A stretch of DNA of 64,000 nucleotides, taken from contig JBOZIK010000001.1 of NCBI GenBank assembly GCA_051453625.1, positions 294,395,184-294,459,183 on the forward strand, in the 5' to 3' direction. Shown one piece after another: positions 1 to 11,939 of the stretch; the first letter of the stretch is position 1, and each line of letters begins with the position of its first letter. This DNA is from Welwitschia mirabilis (Eukaryota > Gnetophyta > Gnetopsida > Welwitschiales). A model generated the notes under the pieces. It ran no database searches. It saw only the letters and a list, made by a program, of their open reading frames with translations, and was not told the origin of the DNA. A program made the position numbers and the translations under genes.

Positions 1-1079
1 TATTTAGCAGCTCTCTAGTTGTTTTTTAATTTGTACTCATAGGTTTTTTTTATAAGGGTTGTTTTTCTTTTCCACACTATCCATTAATGCATTTCTTTCA
101 CCTTGATTGATGCGATCTATTTTTTTATGCTAATGTTTTCTCTGTGTGTTTTATGGTTTTTCATCCATCTACTTACAGATTTTGAACATTCATGAATTTT
201 AGGATACATTGGAGGAATACTTCTGAGTATTTCTTTCTGTATCTAATACATGATTATAATCTCATCAGTTTCTTTCTCCATGATTTTGTTTTTCAAGATA
301 AATTCTTCATATTTTTCTTTCTTTTGTTTTTCTCTCACTTTTTCCATACTTGCCAGCTGTCAGATTTTTTTTCGGAATTCTTTCTAATTGGTCTAAACAA
401 CTTATTTTGAAAACAGTCATCTCACGTATGTCATCCACATGACATAGGAGATGACAATCATTCTTTTTCCCTTTGTGCAATACAAGACATCTTGTTTTTC
501 ATGTGGGGTGCAGGATAACTCTCTGAGCTTTATCTTAAGATTTTAAGAAAAATTTATCATTTTTTAAAAGATCATTTTGACTATTTATGATATACATTTA
601 TGATGCGTTATTTGGATATGATTTCATATTACATGTCTCATGGAATTTATTTAGCAGGATTAGTAGCACACTCACTAATTTTTCAGCAAGCTATGTTTTA
701 GATCATTTAGAGGGAAAAAAAGAATGCCATGATTACTCCTGTACTTTTTCCTTATAAAAAATATTAATAAGCTTTTCATGCATTATTATTTGAGATTATT
801 ACTACTTAAGTTTACACATCATTTTTAGTATTACGTTCTCAATTTATACATATAAATTATCATTTTTCTGAACTATAACTGTTACATTTTATGACTTGTT
901 TATGTGTATGATATTTAATTGATCAATTTTGATGTGTTTGAGTAGGGGGCTTATAACTATAGTAGTAATTGTATCAATGAATATTTGTCATTTATTCCTG
1001 CATGATAAAGGAAACTTAAATTCCATTTCTTTAGTTGATGATTATCTTAGTCAAATTGGCTCATAATATAGTTGATCAC
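1..1079. other. AT-rich intergenic DNA, no gene seen
   Basis: I see no recognisable coding region, RNA gene or repeat boundary here. The only open frame of any length (192-410, +) is a Phe/Leu/His-rich translation of T-rich DNA with no family resemblance, so I do not call it a gene. Confidence 0.6.
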
Positions 1080-2111
1080 CTACTTTGTCAGTAACTGACA
1101 AGGCTAAGTAGGAGGCTATGTTGTGATGCCAATTTGTAGGAATCTAATGGTGTATTTGAAGTACTTTTACAAGACATTTATATAGGTTTAGATATAGTCC
1201 TGCTGATTATGGAGAGATGATAGGATGATCATGGAAATACGTAATTCTTGGCATAATTGGATGCATTTCAGGCATTTTCTAATACTTAGCATATTAAGGA
1301 AGACTAAAGATAAAGAAGACTGATTTACGCTACTTGAGGAGCTTGGGAAGTATGTCGTTCCCCCGACAGTCGGGACGATAGCTCATTATGATAGCCGCAC
1401 ATGAGCAACACATGGGTAAACATGGATAACACATGCATATGGAGTTTCGATGGTGTCGTGCCCTTGATCATCTCCATGACATGCAGGATGATAACCTTAA
1501 TTACATCGAAAATGTCTGTGATACCAACAAAAGTACATGAAGTAGATGGTGGTAGGGCATCATCCCCTCAGTCGTCTGGATGATAGTCAAGACGACGACA
1601 TTGGTAACATGTGTGTCTAACCCATAGGGCTAATGACATCATATGGGTATACAACCTAAGGTAAAAGGCGGTGTCGTCCCCTTTGTCATCCCCATAACAT
1701 TTAAGACGATAACTAATTTTACATGATCGTAATAGATATTGTTGTAAATTGGGATAAGCGACCCATGTAGGCTGCTAAGGTTTCCTTAACCAATGTTTAG
1801 GGTTATGGTTCATTATAAAACTATAAATACCATTTACTCCTTCACTTCCAAACCATCTTTTGTACTTAATATGCTTGTAATGAAAGCTTGAAGGCAAGAG
1901 GTCCATCTTGTGGCTGCAGAAAGGGGTTTCCTTAGTGTTAGGCTGTGTCTCTTCCATTGAGGTGCTATTATTCTATTGTAAGTGGATGTAAAGTTATTTC
2001 CATTAATACAAATACTCTTTTCATTCCAATTCTATGAATGTCCCTTATGGTTTAAGTTGATCATAGTTAAGTAATAGTTCTATGATTTATTTAGATCATG
2101 AGGGAAACCTT
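1080..2111 (+). mobile_element. LTR-like non-coding stretch (tentative)
   Basis: The stretch is non-coding. It has a TATA-like box (CTATAAATAC, 1821-1830) followed by a transcript-leader-like T/A-rich segment, and a short repeat cluster upstream of the box. That layout resembles U3-R-U5 of a plant LTR retrotransposon. No matching second LTR, primer site or TG/CA boundary could be placed, and the right side runs into a gap. It could equally be ordinary intergenic DNA. Confidence 0.25.
1350..1715. repeat. Degenerate ~100-bp tandem repeat, about 4 units
   Basis: Units starting near 1350, 1449, 1552 and 1666 share a core of the form GGTGTCGTCCCC...GTCATC...CATGACAT...GATGATAAC. The second and fourth units are the most alike. 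The cluster is richer in CG dinucleotides than the DNA around it and lies upstream of the TATA-like box at 1821, as repeated motifs in an LTR U3 region often do. Confidence 0.4.
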
Positions 2112-2528
2112 NNNNNNNNNNNNNNNNNNNNNNNNNNNNNNNNNNNNNNNNNNNNNNNNNNNNNNNNNNNNNNNNNNNNNNNNNNNNNNNNNNNNNNNNN
2201 NNNNNNNNNNNNNNNNNNNNNNNNNNNNNNNNNNNNNNNNNNNNNNNNNNNNNNNNNNNNNNNNNNNNNNNNNNNNNNNNNNNNNNNNNNNNNNNNNNNN
2301 NNNNNNNNNNNNNNNNNNNNNNNNNNNNNNNNNNNNNNNNNNNNNNNNNNNNNNNNNNNNNNNNNNNNNNNNNNNNNNNNNNNNNNNNNNNNNNNNNNNN
2401 NNNNNNNNNNNNNNNNNNNNNNNNNNNNNNNNNNNNNNNNNNNNNNNNNNNNNNNNNNNNNNNNNNNNNNNNNNNNNNNNNNNNNNNNNNNNNNNNNNNN
2501 NNNNNNNNNNNNNNNNNNNNNNNNNNNN
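2112..2528. other. Assembly gap (417 N)
   Basis: A run of N. It hides the start of the 5' LTR of the element that ends at 5724, and perhaps its left target-site duplication and the 5' part of the copia element that it interrupts. Confidence 0.99.
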
Positions 2529-2802
2529 TCTGTAAGTTATTTGATTTACAGGTTTATCTAAAGAGCTTCAGGATTGCATAAATTCACACTGTGACAAGGA
2601 CTTAGGTCATAGCCCATCTCTTTACCTATAAACACTAGTCCGAGGCTATTAGCTAATGATGAGGAATGTAAATCACTATTTCCAATAATAAAATACACCT
2701 TTTATGAAATTATTCCTTATTATTATTATTAATTTTAGCATAATATTTATATGTTTCTATTTATAATGAAATGACCTTAAAATGATAAAAAGGAATATTA
2801 CA
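2529..2802 (+). repeat. 5' LTR, partial
   Basis: From about 2597 to 2802 it matches 5522-5724 closely, including the shared words TTTCCAATAATAAA, GCATAATATTTATA and ATAATGAAATGA. It ends in ...TTACA. The first ~70 visible bases match the 3' LTR poorly. The 5' part is in the gap. Confidence 0.85.
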
Positions 2803-2804
2803 TT

Positions 2805-2817
2805 TGGTATCAGATCC
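2805..2817 (+). promoter_or_regulatory. Primer-binding site, initiator Met-tRNA type
   Basis: TGGTATCAGATCC lies 2 bases after the LTR end. The usual plant form is TGGTATCAGAGCC, complementary to the 3' end of initiator methionine tRNA, which primes minus-strand DNA synthesis. Confidence 0.85.
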
Positions 2818-2930
2818 ATGAAGATGGTAAATATGAAGACAGAATGTGTTATGTTGTCATGCTTCATAAAATCAAGGGAATAATAAAAATGGATGTCATC
2901 CTCCATTAAGAGACTCAAGATTACTTCATG

Positions 2931-4010
2931 AGGCCAATATCACACTTGAGTATCTGATGTTGTACTTGATCCCATAACACTCTGACACCTTCTGTTCAAT
3001 CTCAGTGCTTCTTGTCCCACTTCATCCTGCTCCATGAAAAAGATTTGACATCATACTTGGGTATTCGATGTTACAGTTGAGTGCCCAACATCGCACTTGC
3101 TCTTGTAATTCTCTAAAGCATTTCACTTGATTCTGGAACTACCCGCTTTAATCCATATTGCTTTGTGATGAAGTCTTTGATGTCACGCTTGAATGTATGA
3201 CATTACACTTAAGTGCGCAATTATGCACTTGGTTCCATGATGCTTTAGAACCTTTTGTTCAACCCCATCACTTCCTGTCTACTTGAGCTTGCTCTGTGAA
3301 GAAGGTCTAATGTTATACTTTAGGCTTGAACATTGCACAGGAGTGTCTAATGTTACAGTTGGGTGCAGGACATCGCACTTGGATGCTTGATGTAATACTT
3401 GAGCCTATAATGCTCTAATGCCTCCTGCAAGACCCTAAAACTTTATGTTTCACTCTAGAATTATTATCAAAACAAGGTTTTACATTGCATTTGGGTCTCC
3501 AATGTTGCACTTTGATGCTTAGTGTTGCACTTGATTTTTTAGGCCTCTAGAACCTCCTAATCAACCTCGACATACCCCCCTGCCCTAGTTTACATGTGAT
3601 AGGGCTCTTCGATGTTACACTTGGGATGTCTGCTGTTACACTTGGGTGTCTAACATCACACATGGATGCTCGATATCACACTTACTTTCATAGGATTCTA
3701 GGACATCTTTTTCATCTTTGACATAGCTCACTTTGCCCCAGGTTTTGTGTGACAAAGCTTTTTGACATCACATTTCGATGTCCGACATCACACTTAGGGG
3801 CTCGATGTCACACTTGCCCTTACAAGGCCCTGACACCTTCCATTGACTCTGATGCTTATTACCTTGCCTATCCTTGCTCTGCAAAGAATCCTTGATGTCA
3901 CATTTGAATGCCTAACATCACACTTAGATGTTTAACATTGTACTTGGATATCCAACATCACAGTTCCACCTTCACACTTGCATACTATTCAACGTCACAC
4001 TTGTGGTACC
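2931..4010 (+). repeat. Nested minisatellite: ~22-bp motif inside ~130-170-bp units
   Basis: The motif GATGTCACACTTGGATGTCC and variants of it (GACATCACACTT, GATGTTACACTTGGG) occur 2-5 times in a row, then a spacer rich in CCTT/CTGC words, and the whole pattern repeats. Motif clusters start near 2931, 3041, 3173, 3303, 3474, 3604, 3757 and 3886, so there are about eight higher-order units with spacings of roughly 110-170 bp. It lies between primer site and gag of the LTR element, in its untranslated leader. I see no open frame through it. Confidence 0.8.
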
Positions 4011-4560
4011 CAGTAATACACCTCTTTGATAGTTACCATCAATGAGATCCATGTCATCAAGGGATATTATGATAATTGCGAAACTTCTTTTCTAACTATT
4101 TTTCTAATCATCTTTTAGTTACAGATATCTAACTATGATAAAAACACTATAATAGAACATAATGCCCACCCTAAAAGAGTGGACTATTCTTGGAAGAGGA
4201 TAAAAAAAGAAGAGGTGTATGAGTTTAGGAGGATGTCAAACTAATTGGCACACCATGGAACATAGAGTAAAGGGACAAATAGAGGAACTAGAAAGCTAAA
4301 TCGATCACATTTACTCTCAAAATTAAATCCTTGCTAGAAGGATTGACAACTTGCTTTTTCACTTTAAAAAAAAAAAATCCATTGAATAAAATCTTAGGAC
4401 ATCCCAAAAACAATCATCCACCTTAGGTCAAAATACTCCATTAGACGCAGTCGATCTTCAGTACATTCAAATGAGACTCTTAAACATAGAGGCAAATCTT
4501 TAAATCTTTCTATCTAATGGAGCAAATAATTATAACACAGAATAATATAAAGGAGAGGAA

Positions 4561-5090
4561 ATTGCTAAGATGATATGCCTTAAATCATATGAAGGCAAAG
4601 CAGGAATAAGCGAAGAAGCTATTTCATGGATTTATCAAATAGAAAACTACTTTGATCTTAGAATGTTTCATTAGAATGACGATGTGCATACATCACTGTC
4701 TTCTTAGCAGGAAATACACAAGGATGATGTTCTCAATGCTAGCATAAACATCCTTAACAAGTACATTGGGAATCTTTGTAGAAGAATTTAAAAACGAATT
4801 CATCCTAGAAGACTTCATAGAAGATTAAATGATGGAAGTCTAATGCCTTCGCTTAGTAAAGTACCCACAGGATGAACATCGATCTAAATTCTAGTGCCTC
4901 ATGAAATACCAAAAGAATCTCTCTGAAAAGTAGTTACTTAATAGATTCATTGACATCTTACCACCTAAACGCAGAAGCATCCTCTACACTTTGGACATTA
5001 AATCAACTGAAGATCCTATTAAAATATAAGACACTATCTACAAGGATAGAATACTTAATGGAATGAGTAACACAATCCCTAGTAGATAAA
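4561..5090 (+). pseudogene. gag: Decayed Ty3/gypsy gag (capsid) fragment
   Basis: Conceptual translation with several stops and frame changes gives a retrotransposon gag pattern: an F/Y-x-G-K-x-G block, then EAISWIYQIENYFDL near 4615-4660, then a D-D-V-H-T-S segment. Further on come EFKNEFILEDF and RSILYTLDIKSTEDP blocks typical of the capsid C-terminal half. Gag forms the virus-like particle in the cytoplasm. No zinc knuckle or protease follows; the polypurine tract is reached about 200 bases later. The copy is dead. Confidence 0.7.
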
Positions 5091-5297
5091 TCTAGCCTGA
5101 AAATAGGGAGTATATGTAGGAGATCTTTTATAGACTTTTTATTAAAACATGATATGTTACTTTCTTACTTTTTAGTGTATTTCTTAATATACAATGTTTT
5201 CCTTCCCTTATGATTTGTAGATAATATAGAAAAATAATCTGGATAAGCATGCCTTTATAAAAGATAGAAGAAGAGGAGAGACCGTGCTTGAGGATAT

Positions 5298-5307
5298 GGG
5301 GAGGGAA
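5298..5307 (+). promoter_or_regulatory. Polypurine tract
   Basis: GGGGAGGGAA sits immediately before the TGTAATG start of the 3' LTR. It is the usual priming site for plus-strand DNA synthesis and fixes the LTR boundary. Confidence 0.85.
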
Positions 5308-5724
5308 TGTAATGTTTGAAATTCACTATTTCATAAAGAAGTGTATTAAGGCACTAAATGAGTATAATTAACAAGAGATATGAATGGGTATGAACCAAGT
5401 ATGAAAATATGTGTCCCTTCATTATGCTATTTAAGCCTATGAAATTAGGTGGAGTTGGATAGACTAGGTGGATACAACCAATTAAAACCTTGACTAATCC
5501 TCAAGGATCCCAGGAGGGGAACTCAGGCCGTAGTCCACGTCTTTACCCATAATCATTAGTCCAAGGCTATTGGATAATGATGAGAAATGTAAGCCACTGT
5601 TTCCAATAATAAAGTTTACCTTTTGCCAAATTATTCCTTGTTATTGTTATTGATTATGGCATAATATTTATAGGTTCCTATTTATAATGAAATGATCTTA
5701 AAATGGTAAAAAAGAAACATTACA
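5308..5724 (+). repeat. 3' LTR, 417 bp
   Basis: It starts TGTAATGTTTG after the polypurine tract and ends ATTACA. It matches the visible 5' LTR over about 200 bp with scattered, mostly transition-like differences. The many differences indicate an old insertion. Confidence 0.85.
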
Positions 5725-5730
5725 CTTTGG

Positions 5731-7700
5731 GTAGAAGAATTTAACAATATATGCTATGTTTCCAACTAAGCCTTTCTTAGATTAGGAATGACTAAAACAT
5801 ATGATGAATTGTAGAATAAAAAGAAACTTAATGCTTCATACTTTAAGATATCTAGGAGTAAATGTTACATCATAAAGAATGTGAAAAACATTAGAAAATT
5901 TGATTTCAAATCCATAAGAGGAATTTTTCTTGGGTATTTAAAGACCAATAAAGCCTATCATGTATTCGACTCTAAATATAGAAGATGGAAGAGTGTGTGC
6001 ATGTAAATATTGATAAGAAAGGAGAAAATAATATTAGTGATGAAGATGAAGGAGCTGATTTAACATCAGAATGAATAAAATACAATAGTAAAAACTCTAC
6101 TTCTACATCCTCTATTCCTCATTTATTACTTAAGAAATCAAACTCTTCAAATCATGAACCATAATCAATGAATAGTATTATGCCTAAAGATCTTTTTATT
6201 AACTTTTTTATAGATGATATCTATGATAAGGCAAATACTAGAAGTTCAATGTGTGCAAATGTTTGTTTTGTTTCAACCTTAGGGACAAAAAACTTCCATG
6301 ACAATGAAAATGATGAGAATTGAAGGAATGCTACATAAGATGAACTGAACCAATTTAAGAAGAATGAACTTTGGGAACTAGTCTTTAGATCCAAGTAATA
6401 TAATGTTATTTTGACAAAATGAATCTTTAAGAAGAAAATGGAAAAATTATAAAGTAGTTAGAAATAAATCAAGATTGGTAGCTTAAGGATAAACCTAAAT
6501 GAGAGGTATAGATTTTAAAGAAATCTTTGCTCTAATAGCTAGGCTAAAGTTCACAAGAATATTTCTTACTTATCTTGCTTTTACAATTTTAAAATTTACC
6601 AAATAGATGTAAAAAGCACTTTCCTAAATGGTATGTTAAATGAATTACATATGTAGGAAAACCCTATGATTTTAAAAAACCAAGATTTCCTAATCATGTG
6701 TACAAATTAAAGAAGGCATTACATGAATTAAAGTAAGATCTTTATGCATGATATAAAACACTCACTTCTTTTGTTATTAGGAATAAATTTGTTAGAGGTA
6801 AATTTGATAAAACTCTATTTCTTAAAGGAAATAAATAATATTTTCTGTTAGGATAAGTTTATGTAGTTAATATTATATTTGGTCCCACATGATTTTTCAA
6901 AACTAGTAACTAATCACATTGACATAATTCATCTATATGAGCTAAAAACTTTTCTTAGTTTATAGATTAAGTAATGAAAGGATGAAGTATTCTTATTAAA
7001 ACAAAAGTTTATAGGTAAGTTGGTAAAGATGTTTGACATGGATCATCATATGTTTACTTCAAAAATAATGGGGACAAATGACAAAATAGGTGCTGATGAG
7101 TAGGTCAAAAATGTAAATGCAAATGTGTATTAAAGCATGTGTTAGAGACTTCTATACCTCACTGTAAGTAGGTTAGGCATTACCTTCACTAATGGACTAT
7201 GCATCAAGTATTAATTGAAACCAAAATAATCCCACTTAAAAGCTATTAAGTAGAGGTACATGAATTCTACCTCACATTTGTCTACTTATTTTGATGCTAA
7301 TTAGGCTAGGTCAAAACATAATTACAAGAGTACTACTTATTACTATCATTTCTTACATAGTTAGTCTAGTAAAAAGAAAACTTTATAGTACTACCTATCA
7401 TCAAAACTGAATATGTAGCTTTTGGTAGTTACATTACTTAGGTTCTATGAATTCATTACATTTTAGAAGATTTAAATTTTCATGAATCTAAAACACCCGT
7501 ATTTTGTAATAACTCTAATATCATTAATATATGAAAGAATCCCATTCTTCATTGCCAAACTAGCCATATAGATATCTAATATCAGTTTATTAGGGATTAT
7601 GTAGATAATAAGGATACTCATCTAGAGTATGTATCCATGAAATAATAACTTACACTATTCTCATCAAATCTATTTCTTAACATTATTTGCATTATTATGC
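5731..7700 (+). pseudogene. pol: Ty1/copia pol relic (integrase end, RT, RNase H)
   Basis: Order of domains is that of Ty1/copia. From 5731: end of the integrase core (WVEEFNNICYVSN, then a YDEL block) and the C-terminal part SYFKI-SRSKCYIIKNV with FDFKSIRGIFLGY near 5900. RT begins near 6310 with DELNQFKKNELWELV and continues with FKIYQIDVKSTFLNG near 6590 and a YVVNIIFGPT block near 6860 where the YVDD box should be. RNase H ends the frame near 7490-7640 (TPVFCNNSN, HIDI, FIRDYVDNKDTHLEYVS). There are dozens of stops and frame changes. Its 5' half (gag, protease, most of integrase) is missing; the LTR element ending at 5724 cuts it exactly at the integrase. Confidence 0.85.
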
Positions 7701-8849
7701 AAATATGTTAATATTAAGCCTTGTTCTTAAAGTCTTACTCTTCTTTTTCAATGTTCATATGTATTAACCCTTATCTTATCATCCTTCTGAAGATTGATAA
7801 TCCTCTTTTACCCTTTCTCTAATATTTTCTTAACTCTTAGTTAGTTAACTACTTTTCATTATACAATCAACCTCCTTTGCTATCCATATTTTGAATCTTC
7901 TTTTATATCTTCCCAGTTGACCTCCTATTTCTAAATGGTTGACCTTCCCTCTCTTAGTTACTAACTGTGGCTTAGCTAGTTAACTAATCTTTCTTCTTGG
8001 TCAGTCATCTTATTCTCAGCTTTAATATTTTTATAAGATAATATATGATTATTATTGACTAATTGACCACTCATATACAAAATTCTCTTTTTTTAAAAGA
8101 CAAATGAATTCTTGTACTTAGGGGTTAACTACCTAATATTTAAAAAACTTGTGTTTATAAATATGAAGCTAGGATTTCTCATTTCTCATGTTTTCAAGTT
8201 TTCTTTAGTAAATATTGATTGATTCCTTTCATCTTTTAGTGCTTGTATGAGTAATCTTTTAGTTTTCTTTAGTGGTGTTTCATTAATCCTTTTACTTATC
8301 ATTGTAATTTTTTTAAATCTACTAGTAAATTCAATGTATGATCTAACCTATTCAATCTCTTAAAATTTCTTACTTTCATCATTTTTTAACCAGTTTTGTT
8401 TAGATAGCAGTTAAACATATCCTATCTTTTATTGATGTTACTCTTTCTTTATTAGATGTAGTAGTAATTTGATCTCTTTTTAAATTTCAGTTAACTTATT
8501 TTAATCATTTAAGTAATAAAATGGGTTTTATAGTTTTTCATTTTTAAATGTAATATTGCATGCTTACCTCTTCATCTTATGTTAATTCTTTAATGCACAA
8601 ACATTTTTCATCATTTTAGCTTGTGTATTTCAAAATTTTATCTAATTATGCTATTGTATGTGCTTCAACTATAGGGAAAAAATTCTTGGTATGCTAAACC
8701 ATTTTGTCTTCTATTATTTTGTCCTCTAATTCATTTGATATGAGGTATTTATATCATTTTCATTAAGGCAACATTGGTATCTTCGATTTCTTATTTATGA
8801 TTATGCATATTATAAAATTTTTATTATAATGCCTTAATTATGTGTTTTA
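7701..8849. other. AT-rich DNA after copia RNase H, no gene seen
   Basis: T-rich non-coding DNA. Short words such as GTTGACC and AGTTAACTA recur near 7790-8130, similar to words at 11.1-11.4 kb. It may be 3' untranslated or LTR DNA of the copia element, but no paired LTR was found. Confidence 0.4.
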
Positions 8850-10300
8850 AGTGTAGAAATAATACCTAGAGTTATAGGAGGACTTCCTCAGTCTATAAAG
8901 GATAAGGAAATTGAAGAATTCACCTCTTGATCTCAATATTAACAAACATGGTTAAAGATGGTAGTATCAAATTTTAGCATGATTTAAAAACAAAATAGTC
9001 AGTTGAAAGAATTCATTAATATAAACTCTTTCAAGAGTCTTATAAATATTGTAGCTCAGATATTATAGTACCATTAATAAAAGGATCTCCTTGAGCTTCA
9101 TCTAGAGGTTAGTGTATATGTGGTTAACTTCCTCTATACCAATGCAAAAGTGTTCTCCCTCTACAAGCATGTAATCCAGAAAAAATATTAGTAGTGGACT
9201 TTAGAATGATGCTATATCTCACAATTCAGACTCTAGACATTCCACATGATGGTAGATATGACCTCATATTTGCTTTTAGGGTAAATGACCTTATCTTTCT
9301 ATCATGTACTTCATCTAATAATTAGTTATATTATTTTTCCACTTGATGGATGAAGAGGTGAAGCCACCCTATATAATCTTAAGTTTCTTCGATGGCTCGA
9401 TACTTAGACTTGTATTAATGCACTTATGGCAATCTTTAAATGCATGGTGCATGCACTATAATATGAGAATATTACCTTGTGTTATGATGAATTAGTCATG
9501 AAATTATGCCTCTCCCATAACATAATGTCATAGTTATTCATCCATCATAGACTCTTAATCATTTTACACTAATTTTCACGAGCATCTTTAAGGCTAGACT
9601 AGTGTTGTGGTGGATTGGAAATACTCCTATAATCACTCCTCCTTTAGCTTCACATTCATATGTTTTTCGTTCCTAAGGTAGGAGTGATCTCATTATTGAT
9701 ATGTTACAATCAATTTTTACTCAAATGCATGAACAAAAATAAAGCTCGTAATACCTCATTTGCCTTCTTAAAAAAATAAGGAAAAGAATGCACTAAAGTG
9801 ATGTACATGTTCATTCATCTCTAGAGATCACTTATTCCTAGGCTCTAAAGCCTATTCCTCTCTTAGAATATCTAGGTTCCTATACTAAAGAAGAGGATGA
9901 ACAGGCTTAGACAAAAGAGAGAAAGGTACATCATTAGTATTTAGAAGAGGAGAAAGAAGAAAAAGAAGAAGAGGAAGAGAAAGAAGAAGAATAGATATAT
10001 AAAGAACAAATAGAGGAATAAAAACAATATGATGATGAATCAGAAGAGAAGTCTATTCCTTAATTAAAGAGAGTGAAGGAGACACTGGTATCATAGGAAT
10101 CTATTTGTTTGGTACCATTACAACAATGTATAGGTACTTCCCCATAAAATTTCCTACTAAATTCTTAGATCTAACTTTATCTTCTTCCCTTAGATTTATC
10201 ATATCAATTTGTTACCATCTTCTTTTGTAGCCTAGTCATCCTATGCCTTTAGTTCTATAGTGCCTTTCCATGATCCAAACATGGACTCTAATTCCACTAA
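8850..10300 (+). pseudogene. Possible extra ORF downstream of copia pol (env-like?)
   Basis: With stops and shifts the + strand can be read as a protein-like stretch: DIPHDGRYDLIFAFRVNDLIF near 9240-9300, MDEEVKPPYIILSFFDGS near 9350-9395, and an acidic Glu/Lys-rich tail (near 9885-10060). Sirevirus-type copia elements often carry an extra ORF after RNase H that ends in a charged, coiled-coil-prone region, and the position fits that. No specific motif proves it. It could be an unrelated decayed gene or chance. Confidence 0.25.
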
Positions 10301-10651
10301 TAATTTTTTTTTTTACTTGTTTCTATGTTCTTTTCATTTTTTTCACCTTCACCATTTTCAACGAAGATAAATAGATAGTTGTGTAAATTATTGAAAAATT
10401 GTGAAATAATCGTTATGATGCATATTTTAGTTTAAACTCTTATTTTTTTCTTTTTCCCTTTTAATTACTTATGATCATCTTAGTATATTTCAGATGTTAG
10501 TAGCATGAAATTATTGTATCTTAAAAATTTATTTACTTATATTATTCTCATTTATGCTTTATGAAATATTTGTAATTTCAACTCCCTAGTTTATGTATTT
10601 TTCATATTTGTATTATAGAGATTCATTTAGTGAAGGTTAAATACTATTATG

Positions 10652-10787
10652 CTTACCATACACTAATGTNNNNNNNNNNNNNNNNNNNNNNNNNNNNNNN
10701 NNNNNNNNNNNNNNNNNNNNNNNNNNNNNNNNNNNNNNNNNNNNNNNNNNNNNNNNNNNNNNNNNNNNNCTTACCATACACTAATGT
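10652..10787. other. 100-N gap flanked by an 18-bp duplicate
   Basis: The gap is 10670-10769. The 18 bases before it (CTTACCATACACTAATGT) are repeated exactly after it (10770-10787). This is what unmerged overlapping contig ends look like, so the true gap is probably zero or negative. Confidence 0.85.
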
Positions 10788-11939
10788 ATCCCCTAGAGAC
10801 AAATAACTTCATATTTTAACACTCATGTTCAATTAATTTTTTAACTGAAATACATATATAACACACTCTTATAGGAGAAAAATAACTTTAATAGGAGGAA
10901 AGGGTTAAGGGAAGCATTCATAATAATTGGTTATTATTAATGGTAAATTGGGATATTGCAATTCTTAATTATCTATTGATGATAAACAAAAGTTTTAGTA
11001 AAGCAAATATAACATCTTGTATGATTTCTATGAGTCTTAAAGAAAGTATGGCGCTTGGGCACATAAGGAACAAATCAATTAAGAATACAACTTAACTTAG
11101 AAGGTGATCAACAAGGATAAAGAGATCAACTACATGATAAAAAGAAAGAAGTAAAACTCTTAATGATCAATTGACTGGATATGATTTTAAGATTATCACT
11201 ATTGAAAAGAAAATGTACTTTATTGCTAAGTAGTTAATCAACTACATTTGGGGATAAACTATCTATTAAAAAATCATTATATTTTATCCTTGAGTGGTTG
11301 AATAGTATATCTAAGGAATAATCACCTAAAGATCTTGTAATAACTCAATATTACTATGGAGTTAAGTAACTTAGAACCAAAGTCAAAAGTTAAGGGGTCA
11401 ATTGGCTCCTATCAAGGGATTGATTTTCATGCTCTTAATTGTTACTATAGGTACCTATTAAAAATTTAAATTTGATCATTTTATTTACCCTTAGAAGGCG
11501 AAACATCTATTCTAATTTTTCTAAAAACTAATTTATTAGAAAATTGATCCACCAAATTTATAGTTCATTCTCTATATAATCAAACTGTTACACATATATA
11601 AAATTTCTACATATCTCATTATTAGAGTAAATTGTGAAATAGCATACTATCTCACTTCTACACTCTTATTGTGCTCTTTCTCAACTATTAAATAATCTTA
11701 AGTGCTTGCTTTTTGACTGGGGATTTCTAGATAGTCCCATTGCAATTGGTGGAGAACTATTATAAAGTTGCATGGGAGTGATTGTAGAAGTAAAACTTTT
11801 TTTATTTCTTTTATGCTTTTCTTTATGCTTATTAATTTACTATATTATTATAATTAAAATTCAGTTTTAAAATTCACATTCACTTAGTGAAAATATCTCT
11901 AATTATTATTAGCAAAGTGTGTAAATCTTACTTAGCCAT
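10788..11939. other. Non-coding AT-rich DNA, possibly copia LTR
   Basis: No coding similarity seen. It holds a TATA-like CTATATAAT near 11573 and repeated GTCAATTG / AGTTAATC words of a kind common in copia LTRs. It could be LTR DNA of the + strand copia relic upstream or of the minus-strand copia element to the right. Confidence 0.25.

Larger units (their letters stand above)
2529..5724 (+). mobile_element. LTR retrotransposon with no visible pol, gypsy-type gag
   Basis: The visible part of an LTR element whose true start is in the gap (near 2386 if both LTRs are equally long). Seen in order: end of the 5' LTR (to 2802), Met-tRNA-type primer site (2805-2817), a nested minisatellite (2931-4010), a decayed Ty3/gypsy gag (about 4561-5090), a polypurine tract (5298-5307) and a 417-bp 3' LTR (5308-5724). 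No protease, RT or integrase is visible in the ~2.5 kb interior, so any movement would have needed enzymes from another element. The 3' LTR ends directly at a copia integrase reading frame, so it inserted into an older copia element; CTTTG (5725-5729) is the candidate target-site duplication, but its left partner is not visible. Confidence 0.8.

Noticed and set aside
192-410. 72-codon + strand open frame
   Set aside because: Phe-rich translation of a T-rich stretch, no motif, no support from neighbours.
2082-2561. Open frames across the N run
   Set aside because: Consist almost only of unknown residues from the gap.
2931-4010. CRISPR-like spaced direct repeats
   Set aside because: Repeats are imperfect, adjacent rather than evenly spaced by unique spacers, and sit inside an LTR element in plant DNA.
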